A stretch of DNA of 64,000 bases from Aromatoleum anaerobium (GTDB lineage: Bacteria; Pseudomonadota; Gammaproteobacteria; Burkholderiales; Rhodocyclaceae): the NCBI RefSeq assembly GCF_012910705.2, contig NZ_WTVG02000001.1, positions 1-64,000 on the forward strand, read 5' to 3'. Both the position numbers and the translations under genes were made by a program. A model generated the notes under the pieces. That model had not been told where the DNA came from and ran no database searches. It saw nothing but the letters and a program-made list of their open reading frames with translations. This document shows positions 16,561 through 25,658 of this stretch, piece after piece (positions within the stretch are counted from its first letter, which is position 1; each line of letters starts with the position of its first letter).

Positions 16561-17682
16561 TCACGATTCGCCCCGTTTCCCGGCCTTCGCTACAAAGCCC
16601 TTGATAACCTCCTGCTGGCTGGCAACCTGGGTGCGCAGCGCCTCCAGCTCGCCCAGGGCCTTGCCGAGATTAGACGACAGATCCCGGCTTTCGCTGCGGA
16701 TCTCGGTAAGCTCGGCCTCCATCTTCTGCTTGCCTTCCTGGAGCCGTCCGATGACCTCCACGCTGCGGGTCTTCTGCTCCTTGAGCTGGTCCGTCAGTCG
16801 GCCGCCCTCGGCTTTGCTCGTCGCCAGTTCGGCTCGCACCTGGTCGCGCTCGGCTACGGCCGCTTTGACGGCTTGCTTGTGCTCGGCGATTTCCGCTCGC
16901 ATCTGCTCGCTTTCCTGCTTGTAGTGGGCGCGCTCGCCCTCGATGCTGGCATTCAAACGGGCCAGCTCGGCCGCATGCTGTTCCTCGACCGTCTTCACTG
17001 CCTGCTCGGTCAACGCGAGTCGTTCATGTACCTGGGCGAGCTCGACCGCCTGCGCCTGGTTGGCCTGCTTCAAACGGGCCGCCTCGGCCTGCGCCGCCTC
17101 GATGCCCGCGTTCAGCCGCGTCGCCTCGACCGTGTGCTGATCGGCCGCCGTGCGGGCTGACTGCTCGACGGCCGCCAGGCGCTCGCGCACCTGGGCCAGC
17201 TCAACCGCCTGCGCCTGATTCGTCACAAGAGCCTCGGCAAGCCGCTCCTGGGTCACCCGCTGCTCTTCGTTCGCAGCGTCAAGCTGGGCCTCCAGGTCCT
17301 CGACTGTCTGCGATGCGTCCGCAAGCTCCCGCTCGGCCTGCTCCCGCTTTTCGCCCGCCGCCCGCACAACCTCGGCCACCCGTCGTTCGGCAGCCTTCAC
17401 TGCCCGGTCGTTCAACTCAACGGCCAGCGACGCGATCCGGTCGGTCAGCTCCTTCGTGACGCCGGCAACCTCTTCCGCAACCTCCACCGGCAGTTCGGCC
17501 ACCGGCTCGGTACGCTGATCGGCCTGTCCCGCTAGGTGCTCGTCCCATACCTGCCTCAAGCGGCTGGGATTACCCCCGCCGACGCGCTGGCGCAGGGCAA
17601 AACCGGTGATGTTGCGGCCGGCGGCCTGTAGATCGCGGCCAGCTTTGATGATTTCATCTGAACTGAACTCGACGGGACGCAT
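16561..17682 (-). CDS. kfrA: KfrA, coiled-coil DNA-binding repressor
   Basis: 373 residues. The N-terminal 80 form a helix-turn-helix region (MRPVEFSSDEIIKAGRDLQA, then GFALRQRVGGGNPSRLRQVW); the rest to about 340 is an Ala/Glu/Gln-rich coiled coil. KfrA is an autorepressor thought to form filaments that help stable inheritance. There are internal repeats (AQAVELAQVRERLA and AQAVELAQVHERLA) separated by about 50 residues. A palindrome upstream is the likely operator. Confidence 0.93.
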   Translation of the reverse strand: MRPVEFSSDEIIKAGRDLQAAGRNITGFALRQRVGGGNPSRLRQVWDEHLAGQADQRTEPVAELPVEVAEEVAGVTKELTDRIASLAVELNDRAVKAAERRVAEVVRAAGEKREQAERELADASQTVEDLEAQLDAANEEQRVTQERLAEALVTNQAQAVELAQVRERLAAVEQSARTAADQHTVEATRLNAGIEAAQAEAARLKQANQAQAVELAQVHERLALTEQAVKTVEEQHAAELARLNASIEGERAHYKQESEQMRAEIAEHKQAVKAAVAERDQVRAELATSKAEGGRLTDQLKEQKTRSVEVIGRLQEGKQKMEAELTEIRSESRDLSSNLGKALGELEALRTQVASQQEVIKGFVAKAGKRGES

Positions 17683-17705
17683 GACGCTGCTCCTTTCCGT
17701 GGTTG

Positions 17706-17721
17706 GTAGATGCTATTCTAC
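17706..17721. promoter_or_regulatory. Candidate KfrA operator
   Basis: GTAGATGCTATTCTAC is an imperfect palindrome 24 bases upstream of the kfrA start, next to a very AT-rich run (17720-17767). KfrA is autoregulated in related plasmids, so this is the obvious candidate site. Binding is inferred. Confidence 0.5.
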
Positions 17722-17819
17722 ATTAATAAAGAAAGAAATAAATAAAGTAATAAATAAATCAAAATAAACGAGCACCGGCCCCATCGCCGGAAATGACGGT
17801 GCTGCGGGCAGCGACGAGT

Positions 17820-17841
17820 AAAAAAACCCGCACAAGGCGGG
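17820..17841 (-). terminator. Rho-independent terminator
   Basis: On the minus strand CCCGC-CTTGT-GCGGG is followed by seven Ts. It follows the truncated gene remnant at 17871-18029 and precedes the kfrA promoter. Confidence 0.8.
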
Positions 17842-17870
17842 GGAGGGGCCGACAAGGCCCGGCTGGGGTG

Positions 17871-18029
17871 CTACTTCTGGAGGAAGCGCGCCCGCGCCCG
17901 GTCGGTGGCGGTGGCTTCGGTGGCTGGATGCTGTCGTGCTCGATCTGCGCCCAATTCAGGACCACGTCCGAGGTCATGACACCCTCACGGTCCTGGTCTT
18001 GCAGCCGGCGGTAATTGATTGGCCTCGTT
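17871..18029 (-). pseudogene. 3' remnant of a backbone gene cut by the accessory block
   Basis: Minus-strand reading gives NYRRLQDQDREGVMTSDVVL, then NWAQIEHDSIQ, with a one-base frameshift to ATEATATDRARARFLQK and a stop at 17871. The 5' end is cut exactly where a Tn3-family inverted repeat begins (18030). In IncP-1 plasmids korF and korG lie between korB and kfrA, in this direction, so a korG or neighbouring gene remnant is the natural guess, but I cannot confirm the identity from sequence alone. Confidence 0.45.
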
Positions 18030-18067
18030 GGGGTCAGTTCACAAAACGGAAAAAATCGTACGCTAAG
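18030..18067 (+). repeat. Tn3-family 38-bp left terminal inverted repeat
   Basis: Begins GGGGTCAGTTCACAAAACGG and ends AAAAATCGTACGCTAAG, reading inward to the right. It marks the left boundary of the large accessory block. A near copy is at 53991-54028 in the same orientation; no matching right end is found. Confidence 0.88.
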
Positions 18068-18107
18068 CCCCGCCGGACACCCGTAATTTGCCCTGCTTGA
18101 CGTCCGC

Positions 18108-18434
18108 CTACGCTGCCAGACCGAGAGCCTCAATGAACCAGTAGGCGGCTCTTGAAGCCGCTAGTCTTGCGTTCTCTTTCCGTCGCACAAGCCGGAAAAG
18201 AAAGACGGGAAGGAAGAAGACCACGAAGAAGATTCCTTCCACGGCAAAGAGCCATGCTGGGAAGGCCACGAGCTGCCGTAGCGGCCCCGCTTGACTCAGG
18301 AAGAGGACGAGAAGCAAGAATGCGTTCATGGCGAACAGAACCTTGAGCGCCTTCCACCCGAAGGCAAGGTCTTCGGCTTCGAGTTCTTGCTCGGAGAGCA
18401 TACGCAATAGGGGTAGATCAAGCAGTCGCGTCAC
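18108..18434 (-). CDS. Hypothetical small membrane protein
   Basis: 108 residues with two hydrophobic segments (LFAMNAFLLLVLFLSQ and LFAVEGIFFVVFFLPVFLF), a basic linker (RLVRRKENAR) and an amphipathic N-terminus. No family recognised. It lies between the tnpA stop and the transposon end, pointing to the end, a place where Tn3 elements rarely carry genes. Probably cargo of the Tn3-type element. Confidence 0.5.
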   Translation of the reverse strand: MTRLLDLPLLRMLSEQELEAEDLAFGWKALKVLFAMNAFLLLVLFLSQAGPLRQLVAFPAWLFAVEGIFFVVFFLPVFLFRLVRRKENARLAASRAAYWFIEALGLAA

Positions 18435-18449
18435 CGGCCGCCATCTCGA

Positions 18450-18619
18450 TCAGGGCAGATCAAGCCGGGTGTTCATGTCGAGGTCGAACCGCCCATAGGG
18501 GTTGACGTGCTCCCAGATCAGCGGCGTCAAGGCGGCGTAGTCACGCGGTGTGAACCTGCCCTGCCAGTGTGGTTGGGCCAGCACCTTCTGAATCATCAGC
18601 GTGTTGACGTAGACCATGC
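18450..18619 (-). pseudogene. tnpA: C-terminal fragment of a Tn3-family transposase
   Basis: Minus-strand reading is [20 protein letters not shown], then [20 protein letters not shown] and a stop at 18450-18452. This is the conserved C-terminal end of Tn3-family TnpA. The missing upstream part continues at 22341 on the far side of an IS21-family element, ending there in LIQNCMV; joining the two restores [15 protein letters not shown]. Confidence 0.88.
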
Positions 18620-19760
18620 TAGTGTTTAATTGGGTTAATACAAGATAGTATTATGATGCCCACTTCGCTTGACACAAGGAGGTCTCATGGCGCGAGTGGC
18701 GGTGGAGTTGTCGTGTCCGGCAGAAGTGATGTCGGAGCTTGAGCGTCTGTCTCGAAGTCGGAGCGGCGAGGTTCGCCTGGTCGAGCGTGCGCGCATCGTT
18801 CTGGCGTGCCTGCATGGCAAGCGCAATGACGAGGTTGCCAGCGAGCTCGGTGTTCGACCGAATACGGTTGGGTTGTGGCGCCGACGCTTTGCCGAGCAAG
18901 GTATCGCAGGGCTTCGCGACGCGCCCCGGCCCGGCAAGCCCGCCAAGTACGGTGTCGAGTTGCGCGACCGAATCTTGGCGCAGCTCGAATTGCCGCCACC
19001 GGCCGGCATGGCGAGCTGGGACGGGGGCTCGTTGGCCAAGGCGCTGAGCGTGTCCGATCACGCAGTGTGGCGCATCCTGCGCAAGGAAGGCATCCAGTTG
19101 CAGCGCCACCGTTCGTGGTGCGTCAGCACGGACCCGGAGTTTGCCGCCAAAGCGGCCGACATAATCGGGCTGTACTTGAACCCACCACAGAACGCCCTTG
19201 TGATCAGCGTCGACGAGAAGCCCTCGATTCAAGCACTCGAGCGGGCGCGCGGCTACGTGCAGACCAGCAGTGGCAAGGTCGTCCAGGGAATGAAGAGCAC
19301 CTACAAGCGGCACGGCACCGTCAATTTGTTCGCCGCATTGGAGGTCGCCACCGGCGTCATCCGAGGCAAGACGACGCAGACTAAAAAGCGCGCCGACTTC
19401 CAGGCCTTCATGGACGAGGTCGTTGCCGACCAGCCCGCCGACCGGCAGATCCACGTCATCCTGGACAACTTGAACACCCACAAGAAGAACGAGGACTGGC
19501 TCGCCGCACATCCGAACGTCACCTTTCACTTCACGCCTACCAGTGCGAGCTGGCTCAACCAAGTCGAAATCTGGTTCGGCATCTTCCAGCGAAAGACGCT
19601 GAACAACGCGAGCTTCCGAAGCATCGAGCAACTCATTGAGGCCATCCATGCCTTCACTGCCGCCTACAACGAAAACGCAGCGCCATTCGTCTGGCGCAAA
19701 CGAGAGGTTCGCGGGTCACAGCTTCGTAATACTATTGTTAACTTACGCAATTAAACACTA
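18620..19760 (+). mobile_element. IS630-family insertion sequence (first copy)
   Basis: About 1.14 kb. The ends read TAGTGTTTAATTG at 18620 and CAATTAAACACTA at 19760, inverted, with TA at both tips as expected for IS630 target duplication. It sits at the very tip of the adjacent IS21-family element. It encodes one transposase. Confidence 0.9.
18669..19754 (+). CDS. IS630-family DDE transposase
   Basis: 361 residues, apparently intact; an ATG start at 18687 (MARVAVELSCPAEVM) follows AAGGAGGTC. Residues 20-130 hold two helix-turn-helix units (RNDEVASELGVRPNTVGLWR; SDHAVWRILRKEGIQL). The DDE core shows ISVDEKPSIQAL, IHVILDNLNTHK and SWLNQVEIWFG, the IS630 D-D-E signature. The C-terminus reaches into the right inverted repeat. 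Confidence 0.93.
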   Translation: MTQGGLMARVAVELSCPAEVMSELERLSRSRSGEVRLVERARIVLACLHGKRNDEVASELGVRPNTVGLWRRRFAEQGIAGLRDAPRPGKPAKYGVELRDRILAQLELPPPAGMASWDGGSLAKALSVSDHAVWRILRKEGIQLQRHRSWCVSTDPEFAAKAADIIGLYLNPPQNALVISVDEKPSIQALERARGYVQTSSGKVVQGMKSTYKRHGTVNLFAALEVATGVIRGKTTQTKKRADFQAFMDEVVADQPADRQIHVILDNLNTHKKNEDWLAAHPNVTFHFTPTSASWLNQVEIWFGIFQRKTLNNASFRSIEQLIEAIHAFTAAYNENAAPFVWRKREVRGSQLRNTIVNLRN

Positions 19761-19840
19761 GACGGCGTCAATCAGCATGGCCGGTCAAACGACATTCATC
19801 TTGGCCGGTTGGACGGGGATGAATGTCGTTGTTTAGAGGG

Positions 19841-20680
19841 TCATGGCTGAGGCTCCTGGTGATGATTGTCGTTGTCGCCGGATGATTGACGCTGGCGCTT
19901 GTTGTTGTCGCGCTGGATCTTCTGCTGGCGAGCGGCCTGTTTGCCGCGATAGCTTTCGACCTTGTTCAATTCGAAGATCGTCGAGTGATGAACGAGGCGG
20001 TCGATGGCGGCCACGGTCATGCCGGGGTCCGGGAACACGTGGTCCCAGCCGGAGAACGGCTGGTTGGCGGTGATGAGGATGCTGCGCCGCTCGTAGCGTT
20101 CGGCGATCAACTCGAACAGCACACTGGTCTCGGCCTGGTCGCGTCTAACATACGAGAGGTCGTCCAGAATGAGGAGGTCGTAGCGGTCGAGCTTGGCCAG
20201 TGTCTGCGGCAGTTGCAGGCTCTGGCGGGCGGCCTGCAGGCGCTGTACCAACTCGCTGGTGCGCATGTACAGCACCCGGTAGCCGGCGTCGATCAGCGCG
20301 TGACCGATGCCGCAGCCGACATGGCTCTTGCCGACACCGGGCGGCCCGAAGATCAGGATCGTCGCCCCCTTTTCGAGCCACGAATCGCCGCTGGCGAGCG
20401 CCATGACGTGGGCTTTGGAGAGCATCGGCACCTCGGCAAAGTCGAAGCTCGCGAGCGTCTTGGTCGGATCGAGTTTCGATTCGGCGCGGTGACGTTCGAT
20501 ACGCCGTTTGCCGCGTTCGGCCAGTTCGTGTTCGAGAAGTGCCGCGAGGAAGCGGCCTGCCGGCCAGCCCTCCTTGTCGGCGCGCTCGGCCAACTGTGCC
20601 CACAGGCGCCCGATCGTCGGCAGTCGCAACTCGCCCAGCATCAATGCGGTGCGTCCGGGGTCGTAGGATTGGGCATTCAT
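19841..20680 (-). CDS. istB: IstB-like helper ATPase
   Basis: 279 residues. It is the AAA+ helper of IS21 transposition, related to DnaC. Walker A is IFGPPGVGKSHVGCGIG, Walker B is YDLLILDDLSYVR, and sensor SILITANQPFSGW follows. The start is just inside the end of istA (overlap at 20677-20680). It appears intact. The C-terminal tail is Gln/Arg/His-rich and runs toward the IS end. Confidence 0.95.
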   Translation of the reverse strand: MNAQSYDPGRTALMLGELRLPTIGRLWAQLAERADKEGWPAGRFLAALLEHELAERGKRRIERHRAESKLDPTKTLASFDFAEVPMLSKAHVMALASGDSWLEKGATILIFGPPGVGKSHVGCGIGHALIDAGYRVLYMRTSELVQRLQAARQSLQLPQTLAKLDRYDLLILDDLSYVRRDQAETSVLFELIAERYERRSILITANQPFSGWDHVFPDPGMTVAAIDRLVHHSTIFELNKVESYRGKQAARQQKIQRDNNKRQRQSSGDNDNHHQEPQP

Positions 20681-22183
20681 GCGGCCACCTCCTGCTCACT
20701 CGACAGCAACGCGTCATAGACGCTCGCTGGCGGGATCTCGACCGTGATCCGCGGCAGTTCCGTCTTGCGCGGGACGAACTCCTCGCGCAGCAGCTTGATG
20801 TCGGGCAGTTCGCCGGCTTCGCGCAGCGCATCGAGCCGCTGGGCCAGTACGCCTTCGATGCCGTCGCGCGCGGCCATTTCGAGCAGGGCGACCATGGTGT
20901 GGCAAGCCTGTCGCGGCGTGAGCGCCAACTCGAGCTGCTCCCAGGTACGGCGATACGCCTCGCGCGCGAACAGCGCGTCACGGAACACCAGGCCCTTGAA
21001 CGCCTGGGGCTTGCGCTTGAGGGCGTCGATGAAGTGCCGGTAGTCGATTACGCGGCCGCGCCCGCCGACGGCCGATCGCGTGCCGCGCGCCAGCGTGAGC
21101 ACGAGTACGCCCGACAGGTAGCAATCGAGCCGGTCGCTGTAGAGCCGCACCTTCAGACGATGGCCGATCAGGCGCGAGGGGGCGCTGTACAGGACGGCGC
21201 GCACGGTGAACGTGCCACAGCGCGTGACGCGCTTCTTCTTCGACGAAGTCGGTGGTGCGCCGCGCGGGCAGCGCCTGCAACTGCTCGCGCTCGAGGCGGA
21301 ACGCGGCCGCGTTGCGCCGGTTGCGACGCATCACCACTTCGCGTACGAACGCCGCGTAGGCCGCCCGGTCCTCGAAGTCACGATGCCCTCGCAGCAGCAG
21401 CGCCTGCTCGATCGCTTCCTTCAGATAGCGGTGCGAGGACTCGACGCTGCCGTTCTCGTGGCTCACGCCGCGGTTGTTGCGCGTGCCGACCATGCCGTAG
21501 TGATCGAGCAGCGCGGTGTAGCGGGCGGTGAAGTCCCCCTCTTCGGTCAGGTTCTTGAAGGCGGCCGACAAGCTGTCGCTGCGGTGCTCCTGCGGCACGC
21601 CCCCGGCCTGCCACAAGGCATTCTGCAGTCCGTGGGACAAGGCCTCGAAGCTCTCGCCCCCTTCGACCACTTCCACATGCTCCCAGCGCGAGAAGGCCAG
21701 CACGAAGTGGTACAGGAGGTGCGCAAACGGCGCGTTCGCAATCGTGATGCGCAACGCCCCCATGGCAGTGAAGTCCGACAGGCCACGATGGCCCGGCGCA
21801 TGTTCTTGAGGGAACATCACTTCCCGGGGCGGTCCTTCCAGCGCGCGCCATTGACGGATGTGACGCTGCAGGGTGCGCAGCACACCGTCGGGGAAGCGGT
21901 CCGGGTGATCGTCCTGCAGCTTGCGCAGCAGCGTGATGGCCATCAGCTTTGGTGCGCTCTTGAGCAGCGGCACGACTTCGCTGTCCCAAACGTCGGCAAA
22001 CGGGTCGGTGCGCGAGCGCCAATAGCGTCGCGGCTTCTGTGAGGGCAGCGTGACCGCGTGCTCGATGCGGCGCGCACTGCGCTCGCTAACGCCGGCCTTG
22101 GCCGCGGCGAGCGCCTGAGACTTGTTCTGGCGGAGGTTCATGTAGAGGCACACCTGCTGGTCGGTGATTCGGGTTCCTGGCAC
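20677..22183 (-). pseudogene. istA: IstA transposase with a frameshift
   Basis: The first frame (22183 to about 21243) gives an N-terminal HTH and DDE integrase core (LSDFTAMGALRITIANAPFA; HENGSVESSHRYLKEAIEQA). The remaining C-terminal part is in another frame, from VRAVLYSAPSRLIGHRLKVR to the stop at 20677. One extra base in the GAAGAAGAAG run near 21243 accounts for the shift (DFVEE then KRVTRCGTF). So it is either inactivated or a sequencing error. Confidence 0.85.
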
Positions 22184-22340
22184 GGGGCCGCCTCTTCTTG
22201 AGACTTGACCCCGCCATCCTGAACCCCGTCCGACCGGCGCCGCCGGTGGCTCGTCGTCTGCGGCGGCTACGCCGCCTCCGACTCCTCACCACCGGCCATC
22301 ATGATTGTCGTTCCACCGGCCAAGATGATTGTCGCGCCCC

Positions 22341-24587
22341 ACCATGCAGTTCTGGATCAGATGCAGCGCGAGCATGCTCACTTCGTGGTCCTCTCGCCGG
22401 TTGCTCGCCATCTCGCCGCGGCGGGCGAAGAACACGAAATCGGTCGCGCCGTTCCACTGCTCGACCACGTTCAACCCTTCGTTGATCTCCCGGCGCAGCG
22501 CTTCGTCGTGCAGGTAGTGGTTTGGAGTCGGATGCGCAGGCGGTCGTGCCACTGCCCCAGATCGCCGGGTTGCGTGAATGCAGCGTGCCGTCGGCGACGA
22601 TGGCAATCGCGCGGCGCATCGCGTCCACGCTGATGTAACGGCGGCGCACATAGGCCAGGTCGCGCGCCGTGGTGCCCGAGTCCAGTCCGGCCATACGCGG
22701 CAAGCCGGCATTGGTGCCCAGACCGTGCAGGCACAGCAGCAGGCGCGGTTGCAGAACCGAGCGATCCATCGTCTCGTAGGAGGTTGGGCTTTTCAAGGCG
22801 TCGGTGAAGCCCAGCCGCAGGTCGGTTTCCTTGACCATATCGAGCAGGCTGGTCATCGGCCAAATGGCGTTGAGTTCAGCCTTGAGCGCGGTCAGGTTGG
22901 GCGGATCGGGCTGCGCATCGAGCGGCGTCAGCGTGGTCCAGCCGCCGCCCTTGCTGCTCAGCCGGACGTAGGGGTTCTTCTTCAGGCCGGCGTCGAAGGT
23001 GGAAAGCGTTTCACGCATCTCGGCCTGCAAGTCGGCAATGAAGCGCCCGGCGTCCAGCGGCAAATTCAGCGTGCGGTAGTAGTCCTCGCGGTTCTGCTCG
23101 AAGTCGGCCGGCAGATCGTCGTCGGGGTTGCGGTAGCGGTTCGCGCCGACCCCCCATATTTCCTTGCAGCGCAGCCGTTCGCGCAGCGCTTCGAGCACCG
23201 CGATCTCGTAGGTGACGCGGTTGACGCGATCCCGGCCGGCGGCGTCCTTCTCCATCACGGCCTCGCGCCACAGACCACGCACCACGCCATCGAGCGGCAC
23301 GTCCTCGTCGGCCGGGAAGGTATGCACCTTGGTGCCGGCGAAACGCTTCACCAGGTCAAGCGCGTCCATCACCGGGCGATGACGATCGTTATTGGACCGG
23401 AACTCCAGCGCGGCCAGCAAGGTCGGCACCATGCGGCGGTAGTGGCCCTGGTACGAATTGCGGATCACGGTGCGCAAGGTGACGCGGTAAGTCGGCCCGG
23501 TGGCCTTCCACTCCTTGACCAGATCGCGCAGCGTCTGCTCGCCGACTACCGGAAACACCACGTCGCGCACCACGCCGTCCGGCTGGGCCAGCGTGGCATC
23601 GGCCAGATTGAACAGCAGATTCTGCTTGCCGGAGACGCGCTTGAGGTCTTCCAGCAGTTCGCGTTCGACCTTGCGCTCGGCGCGCCGATCTGATGAATGG
23701 TCTCGATCAGCAAGTCCACTAGGTCGTCAGTCAGAGTGCGAGCGCGCAGGTAGACGAAAGCGGCCAGCCAGGTGAGGCGCGCAGCATCGGGATGCCGGCG
23801 CAGGTCGCGGGGAACCTCGACCGATACGCGCTGGCGGCAACGCTCCAGGTCGCGCGGCGCAGCGCGGTCGAACAGATCGGTGGGCAGGTCGATTCCCCGG
23901 ATCAGTCCCAGCTTCGCCAACTCGTCCTGCATGCTGGCGAGGCTGGGACGGCCCGGGCTGCCGCGCAGCTTCAGCAGAACGGCCGGCGCACTGCCTGCGG
24001 TTTCATCTTGAGCATCACCGGCATTTTCCTCGCTCCCCGATTTCTCGGGTCGCAGCAAGGCATCCAGGCGTTCGCGGGTCGCGGGCGGGAGTCGCTCATA
24101 GACGCCGTTGTGAAAGCGGTCTTCGTGGGCGCGCAACGCGCTGCGCGCGATCCGCTCCATCCGGTCTGGCGTCGGCGGCTCAATGGCAAGTTCGGCAGCG
24201 AGCTTCCAGCCGCTCGATCATCGGCTCGATGTCGCCGCCCATCTCGCCGGCAACGTGATCGCGTAGCCACTCCGTCAACCTCTCGGCATCGGCGACCATC
24301 GCCTCGCGGAAACCGAAGCGCACGCGGATTTCCGCACGCAGGCGCTCCGCCGTGCGGCCGGTGAGGAAGGCTGCGCCGTCAATCGGCGCAGGCACGTCGA
24401 GTTGTTTGCTCAGCGCGGCGATGCCTTGCGCCTCGACCTCGGTTTTGTCGCGCGGGAACCGGCCGTGCTCGCGGAAGAAGGTCAGCAGGATGGCAAAGCC
24501 CAGGCGGTTCGCGCGATTCTTGGCCATCACCAGCTCGCGCTCGGCTGGCACCAACAGCCACGGGTCTTCCGCGTTACCGGCTACCAT
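22341..24587 (-). pseudogene. tnpA: N-terminal and central part of Tn3-family transposase, decayed
   Basis: TnpA starts at 24587 (MVAGNAEDPWLLVPAERELV). It shifts frame near 24,200 (ELAIEPPTPDRMERI continues in the next frame) and again near 23,685 (HQIGA then ERKVERELLEDLKRV). It reads well to ACASDSK near 22,530, then jumps to [20 protein letters not shown], skipping several hundred residues that should hold the rest of the DDE core. It ends at the IS21 insertion after LIQNCMV. It cannot make active transposase. Confidence 0.88.
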
Positions 24588-24591
24588 CCCG

Positions 24592-25182
24592 CTACGCTCC
24601 CGTCTTTGACGACGCGTGCCAGCCGACCCGCGCCAGGGTTTCGATCAAAGTGGTGCGCTTGACGTTGAAATTGCGGCACACCGCCGCCTTGGACATGCCG
24701 CCATCGAGCGCGGCGATGATGGCGTCCAGCTTCTCGCCGGTGATCGCCTGCGGCCGCCCGCCGATCCGGCCGCGTTTGCGGGCGGCGGCCAGGCCCGCGA
24801 CGACGCGCTCCTGGATCAGGGCGCGCTCGTACTGTGCGAGCGCACCGAACACCTGGAACAGGAATTCGCCCGAGGGCGTCGTGGTGTCCAGGTTCTCCGT
24901 CAGCGAGCGGAACGCCACCCGTTTGTCCTTGAGCGAGGTCACGATGGCAAGCAGGTGCGACAGCGAGCGGCCGAGCCGATCGAGTTTCCACACGACCAGC
25001 ACGTCGCCGGGCCGGACGAATTCGAGCGCCCGCGCCAAGCCGGCGCGGTCATCCTTCGCGCCGGAGGCGTGATCCTCGAACAGATGGCGCGAATCGACGC
25101 CGGCAGCGAGCAAGGCATCGCGTTGCAGGTCCGTGCTCTGCCGGTCCGAGTCGGAAGAGACGCGCATGTAGCCAACCAACAT
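24592..25182 (-). CDS. tnpR: TnpR-type serine resolvase
   Basis: 196 residues from MLVGYMRVSSDSDRQSTDLQ. The catalytic serine is in YMRVSSDSDRQ; RDRLGRS-type motif appears as WKLDRLGRSLSHLL. The C-terminal helix-turn-helix ends in KAAVCRNFNVKRTTLIETLA. It appears intact and is followed 5 bases later by tnpA in the same direction. Resolvases of this kind resolve cointegrates at res, expected just upstream. Confidence 0.93.
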   Translation of the reverse strand: MLVGYMRVSSDSDRQSTDLQRDALLAAGVDSRHLFEDHASGAKDDRAGLARALEFVRPGDVLVVWKLDRLGRSLSHLLAIVTSLKDKRVAFRSLTENLDTTTPSGEFLFQVFGALAQYERALIQERVVAGLAAARKRGRIGGRPQAITGEKLDAIIAALDGGMSKAAVCRNFNVKRTTLIETLARVGWHASSKTGA

Positions 25183-25394
25183 AGGCGGATAACCATCAAA
25201 AGCAGGTTTCCGTATGGTAGCGGATGGCGACAGGGTTTTCCGCACAATTTTGAGGCCACCCAGAGCATGGTGCACGGGACTGTTGCAGATATGTCGCAAA
25301 ACACTTGTTTTCCGTCATGCTGACAGCATCGAGCCGCATGCACTCAACACTAGTTTGGGCTACAATGTAGCTCATAAACCAGGAGGATCAAATC
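25183..25394. promoter_or_regulatory. Divergent res/promoter region between tnpR and the toxin-antitoxin pair
   Basis: About 210 bases between divergent tnpR and the antitoxin gene. It holds short inverted words (GGTTTTCCGCAC; TGTCGCAAAACACTTG) that could be res subsites, and CAGGAGGATCAAATC immediately before the antitoxin ATG as ribosome-binding site. res is inferred from position. Confidence 0.5.
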
Positions 25395-25658
25395 ATGTCT
25401 GCAAACGCAGTAGTCCGTGCCCGCATCGACGAGCACATCAAGGAAGAAGCCACCGCCGTCCTGGCGGCGATGGGGCTGACCGTGTCCGACGCTTTCCGCA
25501 TCCTGCTGACCCGCGTCGCCCGCGAGAAAGCCTTGCCATTCGAGCCGCTGGTGCCGAACGCCGCCACCATAGAGGCGATGAAGGAAGCGCGCCGAGGCGG
25601 CTTGAAGTCGTTCGCCACGGTGGAGGATCTGATGGCGGACCTGAATGCGGACGATTGA
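25395..25658 (+). CDS. RelB/DinJ-family antitoxin
   Basis: 87 residues starting MSANAVVRARIDEHIKEEAT. The ribbon-helix-helix N-terminus (VVRARIDEHIKEEA, GLTVSDAFRILLTRVA) is the DinJ pattern. The C-terminal part (FATVEDLMADLNADD) is the acidic toxin-binding tail. It overlaps the toxin gene by 14 bases. A GGAGGA ribosome-binding site is 8 bases upstream. It should repress its own promoter with the toxin. Confidence 0.92.
   Translation: MSANAVVRARIDEHIKEEATAVLAAMGLTVSDAFRILLTRVAREKALPFEPLVPNAATIEAMKEARRGGLKSFATVEDLMADLNADD

Larger units (their letters stand above)
19759..22340 (-). mobile_element. IS21-family insertion sequence
   Basis: About 2.58 kb with istA-istB on the minus strand. Multiple subterminal repeats with core ATGGCCGG or TTGGCCGG plus GACAATCAT or GACATTCAT occur at both ends in opposite orientation, typical of IS21. 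The flanks carry ACCATGC at 18613-18619 and 22341-22347; this 7-base duplication is separated on the left by the later IS630. The element interrupts a Tn3-family tnpA. Confidence 0.9.

Noticed and set aside
16259..16564. 101-codon frame overlapping the kfrA stop
   Set aside because: GTG start and Pro/Gly-rich translation with no structure; another frame in the same stretch looks more protein-like.
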